Assembly (NCBI GenBank): GCA_913777025.1
Contig: CAJYQM010000086.1
Span: 52,340-116,339, forward strand
Length of the DNA stretch: 64,000 nucleotides
From: an uncultured Massilia sp.
GTDB taxonomy: Bacteria > Pseudomonadota > Gammaproteobacteria > Burkholderiales > Burkholderiaceae_D
Direction of reading: 5' to 3'
Shown here: positions 26,523 through 34,132 of the stretch, piece by piece
Layout: each line of letters opens with the position of its first letter
How positions within the stretch are numbered: the first letter of the stretch is position 1
Translations under genes and position numbers: made by a program
The notes under the pieces: generated by a model
Seen by the model: the letters and a program-made list of their open reading frames with translations, nothing else
Database searches by the model: none
Told to the model about the DNA's origin: nothing

Positions 26523-27289
26523 GCGAAGTGGTCCTGGAAACGCGCGGTCTGAGCAAGAGTTTCAAGGGTTTTACGGCGGTGCAGGACGTCAACCTGCAGG
26601 TGCGGCGTGGCCACATCCACGCGCTGATCGGCCCGAACGGTGCCGGCAAGACCACCTGTTTCAACCTGCTCACCAAGTTCCTGGACCCGAGCGCGGGCCG
26701 TATCCTGTACCAGGGGCACGACATCACGCGCCTGAAACCGGCCCACATCGCGCGCATGGGCATCATCCGTTCCTTCCAGATCTCGGCCGTGTTTCCGCAC
26801 CTGACGGTGTTGCAGAACGTGCGCATCGGCCTGCAGCGCGCGCTCGGCACCAGTTACCACTTCTGGCGCAGCGAGCGCTCGCTCGGGCGGCTGGACGAGC
26901 AGGCGATGGCGCTGCTGGACGAGGTCGACCTGGCCGGCCTGGCCGCCACCCTCACCGCCGACCTGCCCTATGGCCGCAAGCGCGCGCTCGAGATCGCGAC
27001 CACCTTGGCCATGGCGCCGCAATTGATGCTGCTCGACGAGCCGACCCAGGGCATGGGACATGAAGACGTGCACCGGGTGACGGAACTGATCCGCAAGGTA
27101 GCGCAGGGCCGCACCGTGCTCATGGTCGAGCACAACATGCGCGTGGTGGCCGGCCTGTGCGACCGCATCACGGTGCTGCAGCGCGGCGCCGTGCTGGCCG
27201 AAGGCAGCTATGCCGAGGTGTCGCAGAATCCCCAGGTCATGGAAGCCTATATGGGCAGCGCCAGCGCCGAACTCGGAGCGCAACCATGA
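26519..27289 (+). CDS. Branched-chain-type ABC transporter ATP-binding protein (LivG-like)
   Basis: A 256-residue ATPase of the HAAT import family. Walker A is GPNGAGKTT (38-46). The signature region reads LPYGRKRALEIA, a variant of LSYGEQRxLEIA. Walker B is LMLLDEPTQGM, and the H-loop is VEHNM. It overlaps the GMC gene (ATGA) and the LivF-like gene (ATGA), so translation is coupled. It works with the LivF-, LivH-, LivM- and LivJ-like products that follow. The substrate is not necessarily an amino acid, given the oxidoreductase and hydrolase in the operon. Confidence 0.93.
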   Translation: MSEVVLETRGLSKSFKGFTAVQDVNLQVRRGHIHALIGPNGAGKTTCFNLLTKFLDPSAGRILYQGHDITRLKPAHIARMGIIRSFQISAVFPHLTVLQNVRIGLQRALGTSYHFWRSERSLGRLDEQAMALLDEVDLAGLAATLTADLPYGRKRALEIATTLAMAPQLMLLDEPTQGMGHEDVHRVTELIRKVAQGRTVLMVEHNMRVVAGLCDRITVLQRGAVLAEGSYAEVSQNPQVMEAYMGSASAELGAQP

Positions 27290-27987
27290 CGCCGGCGCTC
27301 GAGTTGCGCCATGTCGAAGCCTGGTACGGCGAATCGCACATCCTGCATGACGTCAGCTTGACGGTAATGCCGGGCGAAGTCGTGACCCTGCTGGGCCGCA
27401 ACGGCGCCGGCCGTACCACCACGCTGCGCGCCATCATGGGCCTGGTCGGCGCCCGGCGCGGCTCGATCAAGGTGAATGGGGCCGAGACCATCGCACTGCC
27501 GACGCACCGGATTGCTCATTTGAGCGTCGGCTATTGCCCAGAAGAGCGGGGCATTTTCGCCTCGCTGTCGGCCGAGGAAAACCTGATGCTGCCCCCGAAG
27601 CTGCAGCCCGGCGGCATGACGGTCGACGAGATCTACGCGATGTTCCCGAACCTGGCCGAGCGCCGCCACAGCCAGGGCACGCGCTTGTCCGGCGGCGAGC
27701 AGCAGATGCTGGCCGTCGCGCGCATCCTGCGCACCGGGGCGCGACTGCTCTTGCTCGACGAAATCTCGGAAGGCCTGGCGCCGGTGATCGTGCAGGCACT
27801 GGCGCGCATGATCGTGGCGCTGAAGGCGCGCGGCTACACGATCGTCATGGTCGAACAGAATTTCCGCTTCGCGGCCCCGCTGGCGGACCGTTTTTATGTC
27901 ATGGAACACGGCCGTATCGTCAAGACGATCGCGGCGGATGCACTGCGGGCCGGCATGCCGGAACTGACCGAGCTGCTCGGCATATGA
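27286..27987 (+). CDS. Branched-chain-type ABC transporter ATP-binding protein (LivF-like), Walker A Lys replaced by Arg
   Basis: A 233-residue second ATPase of the importer. The C-loop LSGGEQQMLAVARIL, Walker B LLLLDEISEGL and VMVEQNF are normal for LivF. Walker A reads GRNGAGRTT (37-45), with Arg43 where the ATP-contacting Lys is expected. This conservative change occurs in some members of this subfamily, so the protein need not be inactive. Its start overlaps the LivG-like stop by four bases. The substrate-binding protein gene follows after 28 bases with its own ribosome site. Confidence 0.92.
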   Translation: MTPALELRHVEAWYGESHILHDVSLTVMPGEVVTLLGRNGAGRTTTLRAIMGLVGARRGSIKVNGAETIALPTHRIAHLSVGYCPEERGIFASLSAEENLMLPPKLQPGGMTVDEIYAMFPNLAERRHSQGTRLSGGEQQMLAVARILRTGARLLLLDEISEGLAPVIVQALARMIVALKARGYTIVMVEQNFRFAAPLADRFYVMEHGRIVKTIAADALRAGMPELTELLGI

Positions 27988-28015
27988 ATCCTCGTTACGG
28001 AGATTACGGAGACAC

Positions 28016-29218
28016 ATGATGATAATGAAACGCACGGCCATCGCCATCGCCGCCCTGTCGGCAGCCACCGGTGCCTCGGCCCAGGTATCGGGCGACACCA
28101 TCAAGATCGGCATGATCACCGACCTGTCCGGCGTCTACGCCGACATCGACGGCAACGGCGGCGCCGAAGCGGTGCGCATGGCGATCGCCGACATGGGTGG
28201 CGCCGTGGCCGGGAAAAAAGTCCAGTTCGTGGTCGCCGACCACCAGAACAAGCCGGACATCGCCGCAAGCAAAGCCCGTGAATGGTTCGACCAGCAGGGC
28301 GTCGACATGCTGATCGGCGGCACCAATTCCGGCGCCAGCCTGGCCATGGCCAAGGTCGCGCGTGAAAAGAAAAAGGTGTTCATCGCCATCGGTTCCGGCA
28401 CCGCCCAGCTGACCAACGAACAATGTTCCCCATACACCGTGCACTACGCCTACGATACCGTGGCGCTGGCGCGCGGCACCGGCGCCACGATGGTGAAGCA
28501 GGGCGGCAAGTCCTGGTATTTCCTGACCGCCGACTATGCCTTTGGCCAGTCCCTCGAAAAGGATACGGGCGACGTCATCAAGGCCAATGGCGGCGCCGTG
28601 CTCGGCAGCGTCAAGCACCCGTTGTCGGCCTCCGACTTCTCGTCCTTCCTGCTGCAGGCGCAGGCCTCGAAAGCCCAGGTGCTGGGCCTGGCGAACGCCG
28701 GCGGCGACTTCATCAATGCGGTCAAGGCGGCCAATGAATTCGGGCTGACGAAGAAGATGAAGGTGGCCGGATTGCTGGTCTTCATCAACGACATCCACAC
28801 GCTGGGCCTGAACACGACGCAAGGCTTGTACCTGACCGACGGCTGGTACTGGGACATGAACGACGCCACCCGCGCCTGGGCCAAGCGCTATATGGCGAAG
28901 ATGAAGAAGCAGCCGTCGATGCTGCAGGCCGCGGATTACTCGGCCGCGAGCAACTACCTGAACGCGGTCAAGGCCGTGGGCACGGACGACGCCGACAAGG
29001 TCATGGCCCAACTCAAGAAGACCCGCATCAACGACATGTTCACGAAGAACGGCGAGATCCGCCCCGACGGCCGCATGGTCTACGACATGGTCTTGATGCA
29101 GGTAAAAACGCCGAAGGAATCGAAGGGGCCGTGGGACTACTACAAGGTGGTGGCGACCATTCCCGGCGCCCAGGCCTACACGACCAAGGCGGAAACCAAG
29201 TGCAGCTTGTGGAAGTAA
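28016..29218 (+). CDS. ABC transporter periplasmic substrate-binding protein (branched-chain amino acid type)
   Basis: A 400-residue type I periplasmic binding protein. The signal peptide ends near residue 23 (ATGASAQ). The mature start SGDTIKIGMITDLSGVYADIDGNGG is typical of the Leu/Ile/Val-binding fold. The PBP type I sequence continues with VVADHQNKPDIAASKAREW and LTADYAFG. This subtype often handles non-amino-acid ligands such as aromatic acids or amides. ACGGAGACAC precedes the ATG at 28016; an in-frame ATG at 28025 is possible. It sits in the middle of the GMC-transporter-hydrolase operon. Confidence 0.93.
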   Translation: MMIMKRTAIAIAALSAATGASAQVSGDTIKIGMITDLSGVYADIDGNGGAEAVRMAIADMGGAVAGKKVQFVVADHQNKPDIAASKAREWFDQQGVDMLIGGTNSGASLAMAKVAREKKKVFIAIGSGTAQLTNEQCSPYTVHYAYDTVALARGTGATMVKQGGKSWYFLTADYAFGQSLEKDTGDVIKANGGAVLGSVKHPLSASDFSSFLLQAQASKAQVLGLANAGGDFINAVKAANEFGLTKKMKVAGLLVFINDIHTLGLNTTQGLYLTDGWYWDMNDATRAWAKRYMAKMKKQPSMLQAADYSAASNYLNAVKAVGTDDADKVMAQLKKTRINDMFTKNGEIRPDGRMVYDMVLMQVKTPKESKGPWDYYKVVATIPGAQAYTTKAETKCSLWK

Positions 29219-29222
29219 GACC

Positions 29223-30110
29223 ATGGACATCTTCGGCGTGCCGCTGCAGGCGATGCTGAGCCAGCTGCTGCTGGGCCTGGTCAACGGTTCCTTCTATGCG
29301 ATGCTGTCGCTCGGCCTGGCCGTCATCTTCGGCCTGCTGAACGTGATCAATTTCTCACACGGTGCGTTGTACATGACGGGCGCGTTTGCCGCCTTCATCG
29401 GCGTCAGCAGCTTCGGCCTGAACTACTGGCTGATGCTGGTGCTGGCGCCGCTGGCCGTCGGCGCCTTCGGCATATTGGTCGAAACCAGCATGCTGCGCCG
29501 CCTGTATCGACTCGACCATTTGTATGGCTTGCTGCTGACCTTTGGCGTCACGCTGCTGCTGGAAGGCTTGTTCCGCTCCTTTTATGGGGTGTCCGGCCAG
29601 ACGCTCGAGGTGCCGGAAAGCCTGGCCGGCGCCACCGACCTGGGCTTCATGATCCTGCCGAACTACCGCGCCTGGGTCGTGCTCGCCTCGCTCGCGGTCT
29701 GCCTGGCGACCTGGTTCGTGATCGAAAAGACGCGTCTGGGCGCACTGCTGCGCGCCGGCACCGAGAACGCGCGCCTGGTCGAAGCCTTCGGTGTGAACGT
29801 GCCGCGCATGGTCACGCTGACCTATGGCTTCGGCGTGGCGCTGGCCGGCTTCGCCGGCGTGCTGGCGGCGCCCGTCATCAACGTCACGCCCCTGATGGGG
29901 TCCAACCTCATCATCGTCGTGTTCGCCGTGGTCGTGATCGGCGGGATGGGATCGATCCTGGGGGCCATCGTCACCGGGCTGGCGCTGGGCGTGATCGAAG
30001 GCCTCACCCGCGTCTACTATCCGGAGGCGTCGGAAGTCGTCGTGTTCGTGGTGATGGTGATCGTGCTGCTGCTGCGTCCCGCCGGGCTGTTCGGCAAGGA
30101 GCGCGCATGA
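29223..30110 (+). CDS. Branched-chain-type ABC transporter permease (LivH-like)
   Basis: A 295-residue integral membrane permease with about eight spans. The segments GLVNGSFYAMLSLGLAVIFG, NVINFSHGALYMTGAF and the ATPase-contact region RAGTENARLVEAFGVNV are the LivH hallmarks. It pairs with the LivM-like permease that overlaps its stop codon. It starts five bases after the binding-protein stop. The whole transporter is complete: one binding protein, two permeases and two ATPases. Confidence 0.94.
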   Translation: MDIFGVPLQAMLSQLLLGLVNGSFYAMLSLGLAVIFGLLNVINFSHGALYMTGAFAAFIGVSSFGLNYWLMLVLAPLAVGAFGILVETSMLRRLYRLDHLYGLLLTFGVTLLLEGLFRSFYGVSGQTLEVPESLAGATDLGFMILPNYRAWVVLASLAVCLATWFVIEKTRLGALLRAGTENARLVEAFGVNVPRMVTLTYGFGVALAGFAGVLAAPVINVTPLMGSNLIIVVFAVVVIGGMGSILGAIVTGLALGVIEGLTRVYYPEASEVVVFVVMVIVLLLRPAGLFGKERA

Positions 30111-31099
30111 GTCCGCGCATGAGTCCGCGCACCAGCCGGCGCATCGGCATCGCGCTCGCCCTGCTGGTGGCCCTGATCGCGCCCTTCATCGGCTATCCGG
30201 TGTTCCTGATGAAGCTCCTGTGCTTCGGCCTGTTCGCCTGCGCCTTCAACCTGTTAATCGGCTACACCGGCCTGCTGTCCTTCGGCCACGCCGCCTTTTT
30301 CGGCGCGAGCGGTTACGTCACCGGCTACGCGCTGGCGACGCTCGGCTTGCCTTTCGAGGCCGGTCTCGTGCTCGGGGTGCTGGCCGCCAGCCTGCTCGGC
30401 CTGGTCGTGGGGGCGCTGGCGATCCGGCGGCAAGGCATCTATTTTTCGATGATCACGCTGGCGCTGGCGCAGATGGTGTATTTCGCCGCCCTGCGTTCGC
30501 CATTCACGCATGGCGAGGATGGCTTGCAGGGCGTGCCCGGCGGGCACTTGCTGGGCCTGCTGGACCTGGGCCAGGACCTGACGCTGTATTACGTGGTGCT
30601 GGCCGTGTGCGCCGCCGGCTTTGCCCTGATCGTACGCACCGTGCATTCTCCCTTCGGCCAGGTGCTCAAGGCGATCAAGGACAACGAGCCGCGCGCCATT
30701 TCCCTCGGCTACGACGTCGACAAATACAAGTTGCTGGCCTTCGTGCTCTCCGCCGCGCTGGCCGGGCTGGCGGGGGCCTTGAAGGCGGTGGTGCTGGGGT
30801 TCGAGACCCTGACCGACGTGCACTGGACCATGTCCGGCCTCGTCATCCTGATGACCCTGGTCGGCGGCATGGGCACGCTGGCCGGGCCGGTGCTGGGCGC
30901 CTTCCTCATCGTCGCGCTGGAAAACAAGCTGGGCGACCTCGGGAGCGCGCTGGCGGAGGCGACCCATGTAGAATGGTTCGCATCACTGGGCGAGTCGGTC
31001 GGTATCATCACCGGCTTGATCTTCGTGACCTGCGTACTGTTGTTCCGGCGCGGCGTCGTCGGCGAAATCACGGCGGCACTCCACAGGAGAAGACCATGA
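30107..31099 (+). CDS. Branched-chain-type ABC transporter permease (LivM-like)
   Basis: A 330-residue permease with about ten spans. CAFNLLIGYTGLLSFGHAAFFGASGY and the ATPase-contact loop AIKDNEPRAISLGYDVDKYKL are the LivM signatures. The start region carries an exact tandem duplication of ATGAGTCCGCGC (30107-30118 and 30119-30130), giving two equivalent start codons, the first overlapping the LivH-like stop. The protein therefore opens MSPRMSPR. The alpha/beta hydrolase gene overlaps its own stop by ATGA. Confidence 0.93.
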   Translation: MSPRMSPRTSRRIGIALALLVALIAPFIGYPVFLMKLLCFGLFACAFNLLIGYTGLLSFGHAAFFGASGYVTGYALATLGLPFEAGLVLGVLAASLLGLVVGALAIRRQGIYFSMITLALAQMVYFAALRSPFTHGEDGLQGVPGGHLLGLLDLGQDLTLYYVVLAVCAAGFALIVRTVHSPFGQVLKAIKDNEPRAISLGYDVDKYKLLAFVLSAALAGLAGALKAVVLGFETLTDVHWTMSGLVILMTLVGGMGTLAGPVLGAFLIVALENKLGDLGSALAEATHVEWFASLGESVGIITGLIFVTCVLLFRRGVVGEITAALHRRRP

Positions 31100-31965
31100 T
31101 CGACGAATCCCTGATGCTCGATGTGAACGGCATCCGCATGCACGCCACGACCACCGGGCAGGGCCCGACGGTCCTGCTGCTGCACGGCTTTCCCGACACC
31201 CACATCGTCTGGCGCAAGCAGGTCGGGGTGCTGGCAGCCGCGGGTTTTCGGGTGCTGGCGCCGGACCTGCGCGGCTACGGCCGCACCGACGCCCCGGGCG
31301 GCATCATGGATTACACGCTCGAAAAGCTGCGCGCCGACGTGCTGGGCCTGCTCGACGCCCTGAAGATCGACAAGGTCAGCCTGGTCGGCCATGACTGGGG
31401 TGCCCTAATCGGCTGGCAACTGGCGGCGCTGGCGCCGCAGCGCATCGAGCGTTTCGTTGCGCTCTCTGTCGGCCACCCGACGGCGATCGCCCGCTCGGGC
31501 CTGTTGCAGCACTTACGCATGACCTATGTCTTCGGATTCATTTTGCCGGGCATCGCCGAGCGCACGCTGCGTGCCGGCGACTGGTTCATGATGCGCCAGT
31601 TCACCGGCGAGCCCGGCCAGGCCGACCACTGGAAGCGGGACCTGTCGCCGCCGGGCCGGCTCACTGCCGCGCTGAATTACTACCGCGCGAACCTGGGATT
31701 GGGGCTGCCGCACGCGCATTTGCAAACCCCGCCGCGTGTAAAAGTCCCGGTGATGGGCATCTGGAGCGATCACGATCCAGCCCTCGGCGAAAAGCAGATG
31801 CGGAATTCCGCCCATTACGTCGATGGGGAATTCCGCTTCGAGCGCATCCGTGACGCCGACCACTGGCTGCAGCTGACCGCGCACGAGCAGGTCAATCGCC
31901 TGCTGCTCGAGTTCCTCGGCAGCGCCCAGGCCGCAGTGCGGGCGGGGCAGGGCGCCGCCGCTTGA
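31096..31965 (+). CDS. Alpha/beta hydrolase, epoxide hydrolase-like
   Basis: A 289-residue soluble hydrolase. The oxyanion loop is HGFPDT, with DLRGYGRTDAP after it. The nucleophile elbow GHDWGA has Asp, as in epoxide hydrolases and haloalkane dehalogenases. The acid lies in WSDHDPAL and the base His in DADHW near the C-terminus. The cap carries a YYRAN segment, with Tyr residues that could polarise an epoxide. It closes the operon and its start overlaps the LivM-like stop. Together with the alcohol dehydrogenase and importer it suggests uptake and breakdown of a specific organic compound, not yet identifiable. Confidence 0.85.
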   Translation: MIDESLMLDVNGIRMHATTTGQGPTVLLLHGFPDTHIVWRKQVGVLAAAGFRVLAPDLRGYGRTDAPGGIMDYTLEKLRADVLGLLDALKIDKVSLVGHDWGALIGWQLAALAPQRIERFVALSVGHPTAIARSGLLQHLRMTYVFGFILPGIAERTLRAGDWFMMRQFTGEPGQADHWKRDLSPPGRLTAALNYYRANLGLGLPHAHLQTPPRVKVPVMGIWSDHDPALGEKQMRNSAHYVDGEFRFERIRDADHWLQLTAHEQVNRLLLEFLGSAQAAVRAGQGAAA

Positions 31966-32115
31966 GCCGGCGTCCGATGGCGGCGCGGCATCGCCAGTGC
32001 GACGTGGCTGTCGCCCGTCGTGCCCCCGGTGCATGACGGCGCCGGTACGGGCCTGCTTTGCGGCGAGCATCCTTGCTTGCCGTAAAATGTGCCTTTTCCC
32101 TCCATCTATTTCCCA

Positions 32116-32886
32116 ATGCTCGATTTCACCTTGCTGGCCTGCGCGGCCTTTCTTGCCGGTCTCGTTGACGCCGTCGTGGGTGGAGGAGGGTTGATCCAGA
32201 TTCCCGCGATCTTCGCGGTGCTGCCGAAAGAAGTGCCGGCCACGCTGCTCGGCACCAACAAGCTGGCGTCGATGTGCGGCACGACGGTGGCAGCGGCAAA
32301 ATATGCGCGTCGTGTCAACGTGGCCTGGAGCACGGCGGCGCCGGCGGCGGTGGCCGCGTTCGTGCTGGCCTTCGTCGGCGCCTGGACCGTGACGCGCGTC
32401 CCCGGCGATTTCGTGCGCAGCCTGCTGCCCTTGATCCTGGTGGCCGTGGCGGTGTATACCTTCAAAAAGAAGGATTTTGGTTCAGTCCACGCGCCAGTCC
32501 ATAGCGGCATGAAGGAACGTTGTCTGGCGCTGGGCGTCGGTGCCTCGATCGGTTTTTATGACGGCTTCTTCGGTCCGGGCACCGGCAGCTTCCTGATCTT
32601 CCTGTTCGTGCGCTTCTTCGGCTTCGACTTCCTCGGCGCCTCGGCGGCGGCGAAGATCGTCAACGTCGCCTGCAATGTGTCGGCGCTGATCTGGTTCGGC
32701 TACAGCGGCCACCTGTTGTGGCAATTGGCGGCGCTGATGGCGGTGTGCCAGATCGGGGGTTCGCTGGTCGGTACCCGTTTGGCGCTGAAGCATGGCAGCG
32801 GCTTCGTACGCAAGCTGTTCCTGGCCGTGGTGTCGGTGTTGATCGTAAAGACGGGTTACGATACTTTCATGCACCTCGGCTTTTGA
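32116..32886 (+). CDS. TSUP family (TauE/SafE) sulfite/organic anion permease-like protein
   Basis: A 256-residue membrane protein with about eight spans in two repeats. FLAGLVDAVVGGGGLIQIPAI and the second-half GFYDGFFGPGTGSFLIF are the paired TauE/SafE signature. It resembles E. coli YfcA. Members move sulfite, sulfoacetate or other small anions out of the cell; the substrate here is unknown. ATG 32116 is chosen because the membrane segment begins directly after it. A parS site begins one base after the stop codon. Confidence 0.9.
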   Translation: MLDFTLLACAAFLAGLVDAVVGGGGLIQIPAIFAVLPKEVPATLLGTNKLASMCGTTVAAAKYARRVNVAWSTAAPAAVAAFVLAFVGAWTVTRVPGDFVRSLLPLILVAVAVYTFKKKDFGSVHAPVHSGMKERCLALGVGASIGFYDGFFGPGTGSFLIFLFVRFFGFDFLGASAAAKIVNVACNVSALIWFGYSGHLLWQLAALMAVCQIGGSLVGTRLALKHGSGFVRKLFLAVVSVLIVKTGYDTFMHLGF

Positions 32887-32902
32887 GGTTTCACGTGAAA
32901 CA
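32887..32902. promoter_or_regulatory. parS: parS site 1
   Basis: The 15-base core GTTTCACGTGAAACA matches the bacterial parS consensus TGTTTCACGTGAAACA except for G at the first position. It lies between the TSUP and DUF1176 genes, 3.9 kb from parA. It is the expected loading site for the ParB encoded here. Confidence 0.92.
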
Positions 32903-32904
32903 TC

Positions 32905-33942
32905 TTAGCGGGCGGGGCGCACGTCGGTGACCAGGGTCGGGAAATCCCAGGCACCCCCGGGTGCGAATTCCCGACACATGCCCGTGGTCGAGACCGAAGT
33001 CAGGACGAAGTTCTTGCCGTCCCAGGTCCAGGTTTTGTAGGCCACGCAATCGGCGATACCGCGCCCTTTCTGGAAGGCGGTGAGTACACCTTCGCCATAG
33101 TCGTTGGCTTCGTCGGTGACGAAGCGCGGCGCATAGGGTGGCCGACGGTTGGCGATCCAGTAGCCTTCGCCGGTGTTGTAGGCGCCCATCCAGCAGGTCG
33201 TGGAGACAAGCATGGTCTGGGCGGACAGCGGATACGCGTTCAACTCGGGGGTGTTGTCATGCAGCTTTTCGCAGTCCGCCTGTTTCATGGCCTTGCGTAG
33301 TGCCGTCAACAACGTCGCGTGTTCGCCGCTCGTCAACTTGATCTCGTCCGCGCCGCCCGGTGGTTTCACAGCGTGGACGATGGGGCGGAGCAATGGCGGG
33401 AGGACAGTGGCCTCGGGTTTGTCGCCTTTGCGTATCAGCGCGCCGGGCGTACCGAGTCGCCCTTGAAACTCATCCATCTTGAGCAGCACCGCCGTCGCAC
33501 CCATCGTCGAGATCGACCAACTGGCTTTTCCGGCGCGCCATTCGATCGAGTTAGTTTTGTTCAGCGCGCCAAGCAGGGCCTTGGTCTGGGTGGCCGACAG
33601 CGAACCAAGTCGTTTTTCCTTGTCTAACCGGACAGTCCCGACGGGCCGCTTGTCGATGAACATCTGGAGCGTGTCCAGCAGCTTGCTGTCGTCTTCGCTT
33701 TGCGCAAGCTCGACCTCGGCCGTGACAGCCTGGTTCGGCCCGGCCGCTCGAGTCAGGAGTACGCTCGCGCTCGGTCCGGCCTCTTCGGTCTGGTAGCCGG
33801 CAGCGCGGCAGGTCCGCGTGTTGTCGCAAGCAATTTCCCAATCCTTGTGTTCGAATTTGATTTGGGGCAGGTTTGTCCCGGCGGCTTGCGCGTGACTGAA
33901 CAACAGGCAGGGCAGGGCAAGGAATAGGGCAGTGTGTCGCAT
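32905..33942 (-). CDS. DUF1176 family secreted protein
   Basis: A 345-residue periplasmic protein. The signal peptide ends near residue 20 (SHAQAA). The mature start KFEHKDWEIACDNTRTCRAAGYQ is the DUF1176 opening, with cysteines likely forming a disulfide. The C-terminal half has GYWIANRRPPY and GRGIADCVAYKTWTWDGKNFVLT, also typical. Function is unknown. It is flanked on both sides by parS sites, 1141 bp apart, and runs against the direction of its neighbours. Confidence 0.87.
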   Translation of the reverse strand: MRHTALFLALPCLLFSHAQAAGTNLPQIKFEHKDWEIACDNTRTCRAAGYQTEEAGPSASVLLTRAAGPNQAVTAEVELAQSEDDSKLLDTLQMFIDKRPVGTVRLDKEKRLGSLSATQTKALLGALNKTNSIEWRAGKASWSISTMGATAVLLKMDEFQGRLGTPGALIRKGDKPEATVLPPLLRPIVHAVKPPGGADEIKLTSGEHATLLTALRKAMKQADCEKLHDNTPELNAYPLSAQTMLVSTTCWMGAYNTGEGYWIANRRPPYAPRFVTDEANDYGEGVLTAFQKGRGIADCVAYKTWTWDGKNFVLTSVSTTGMCREFAPGGAWDFPTLVTDVRPAR

Positions 33943-34027
33943 TGTCGGTCTCGATCCTGGAGTGTTGGATATCGTCGACTATCGCGCGGCCGCGTCCGTT
34001 TGTCCACTGCACGAAGCGGCATCATTT

Positions 34028-34043
34028 GGTTTCACGTGAAACA
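34028..34043. promoter_or_regulatory. parS: parS site 2
   Basis: Identical to parS site 1, including the G at the first consensus position. It lies upstream of mnmG; a TATAAT at 34093-34098 between it and the gene is a likely -10 element of the mnmG promoter. Confidence 0.92.
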
Positions 34044-34132
34044 AAATCTGTCGTTTTCGGCCCCATCCCGAAGCCCGACAGAAAAAAGACTCTATAATCC
34101 CCGCTTAACTCTCCTCGCACCACCAATCCATC

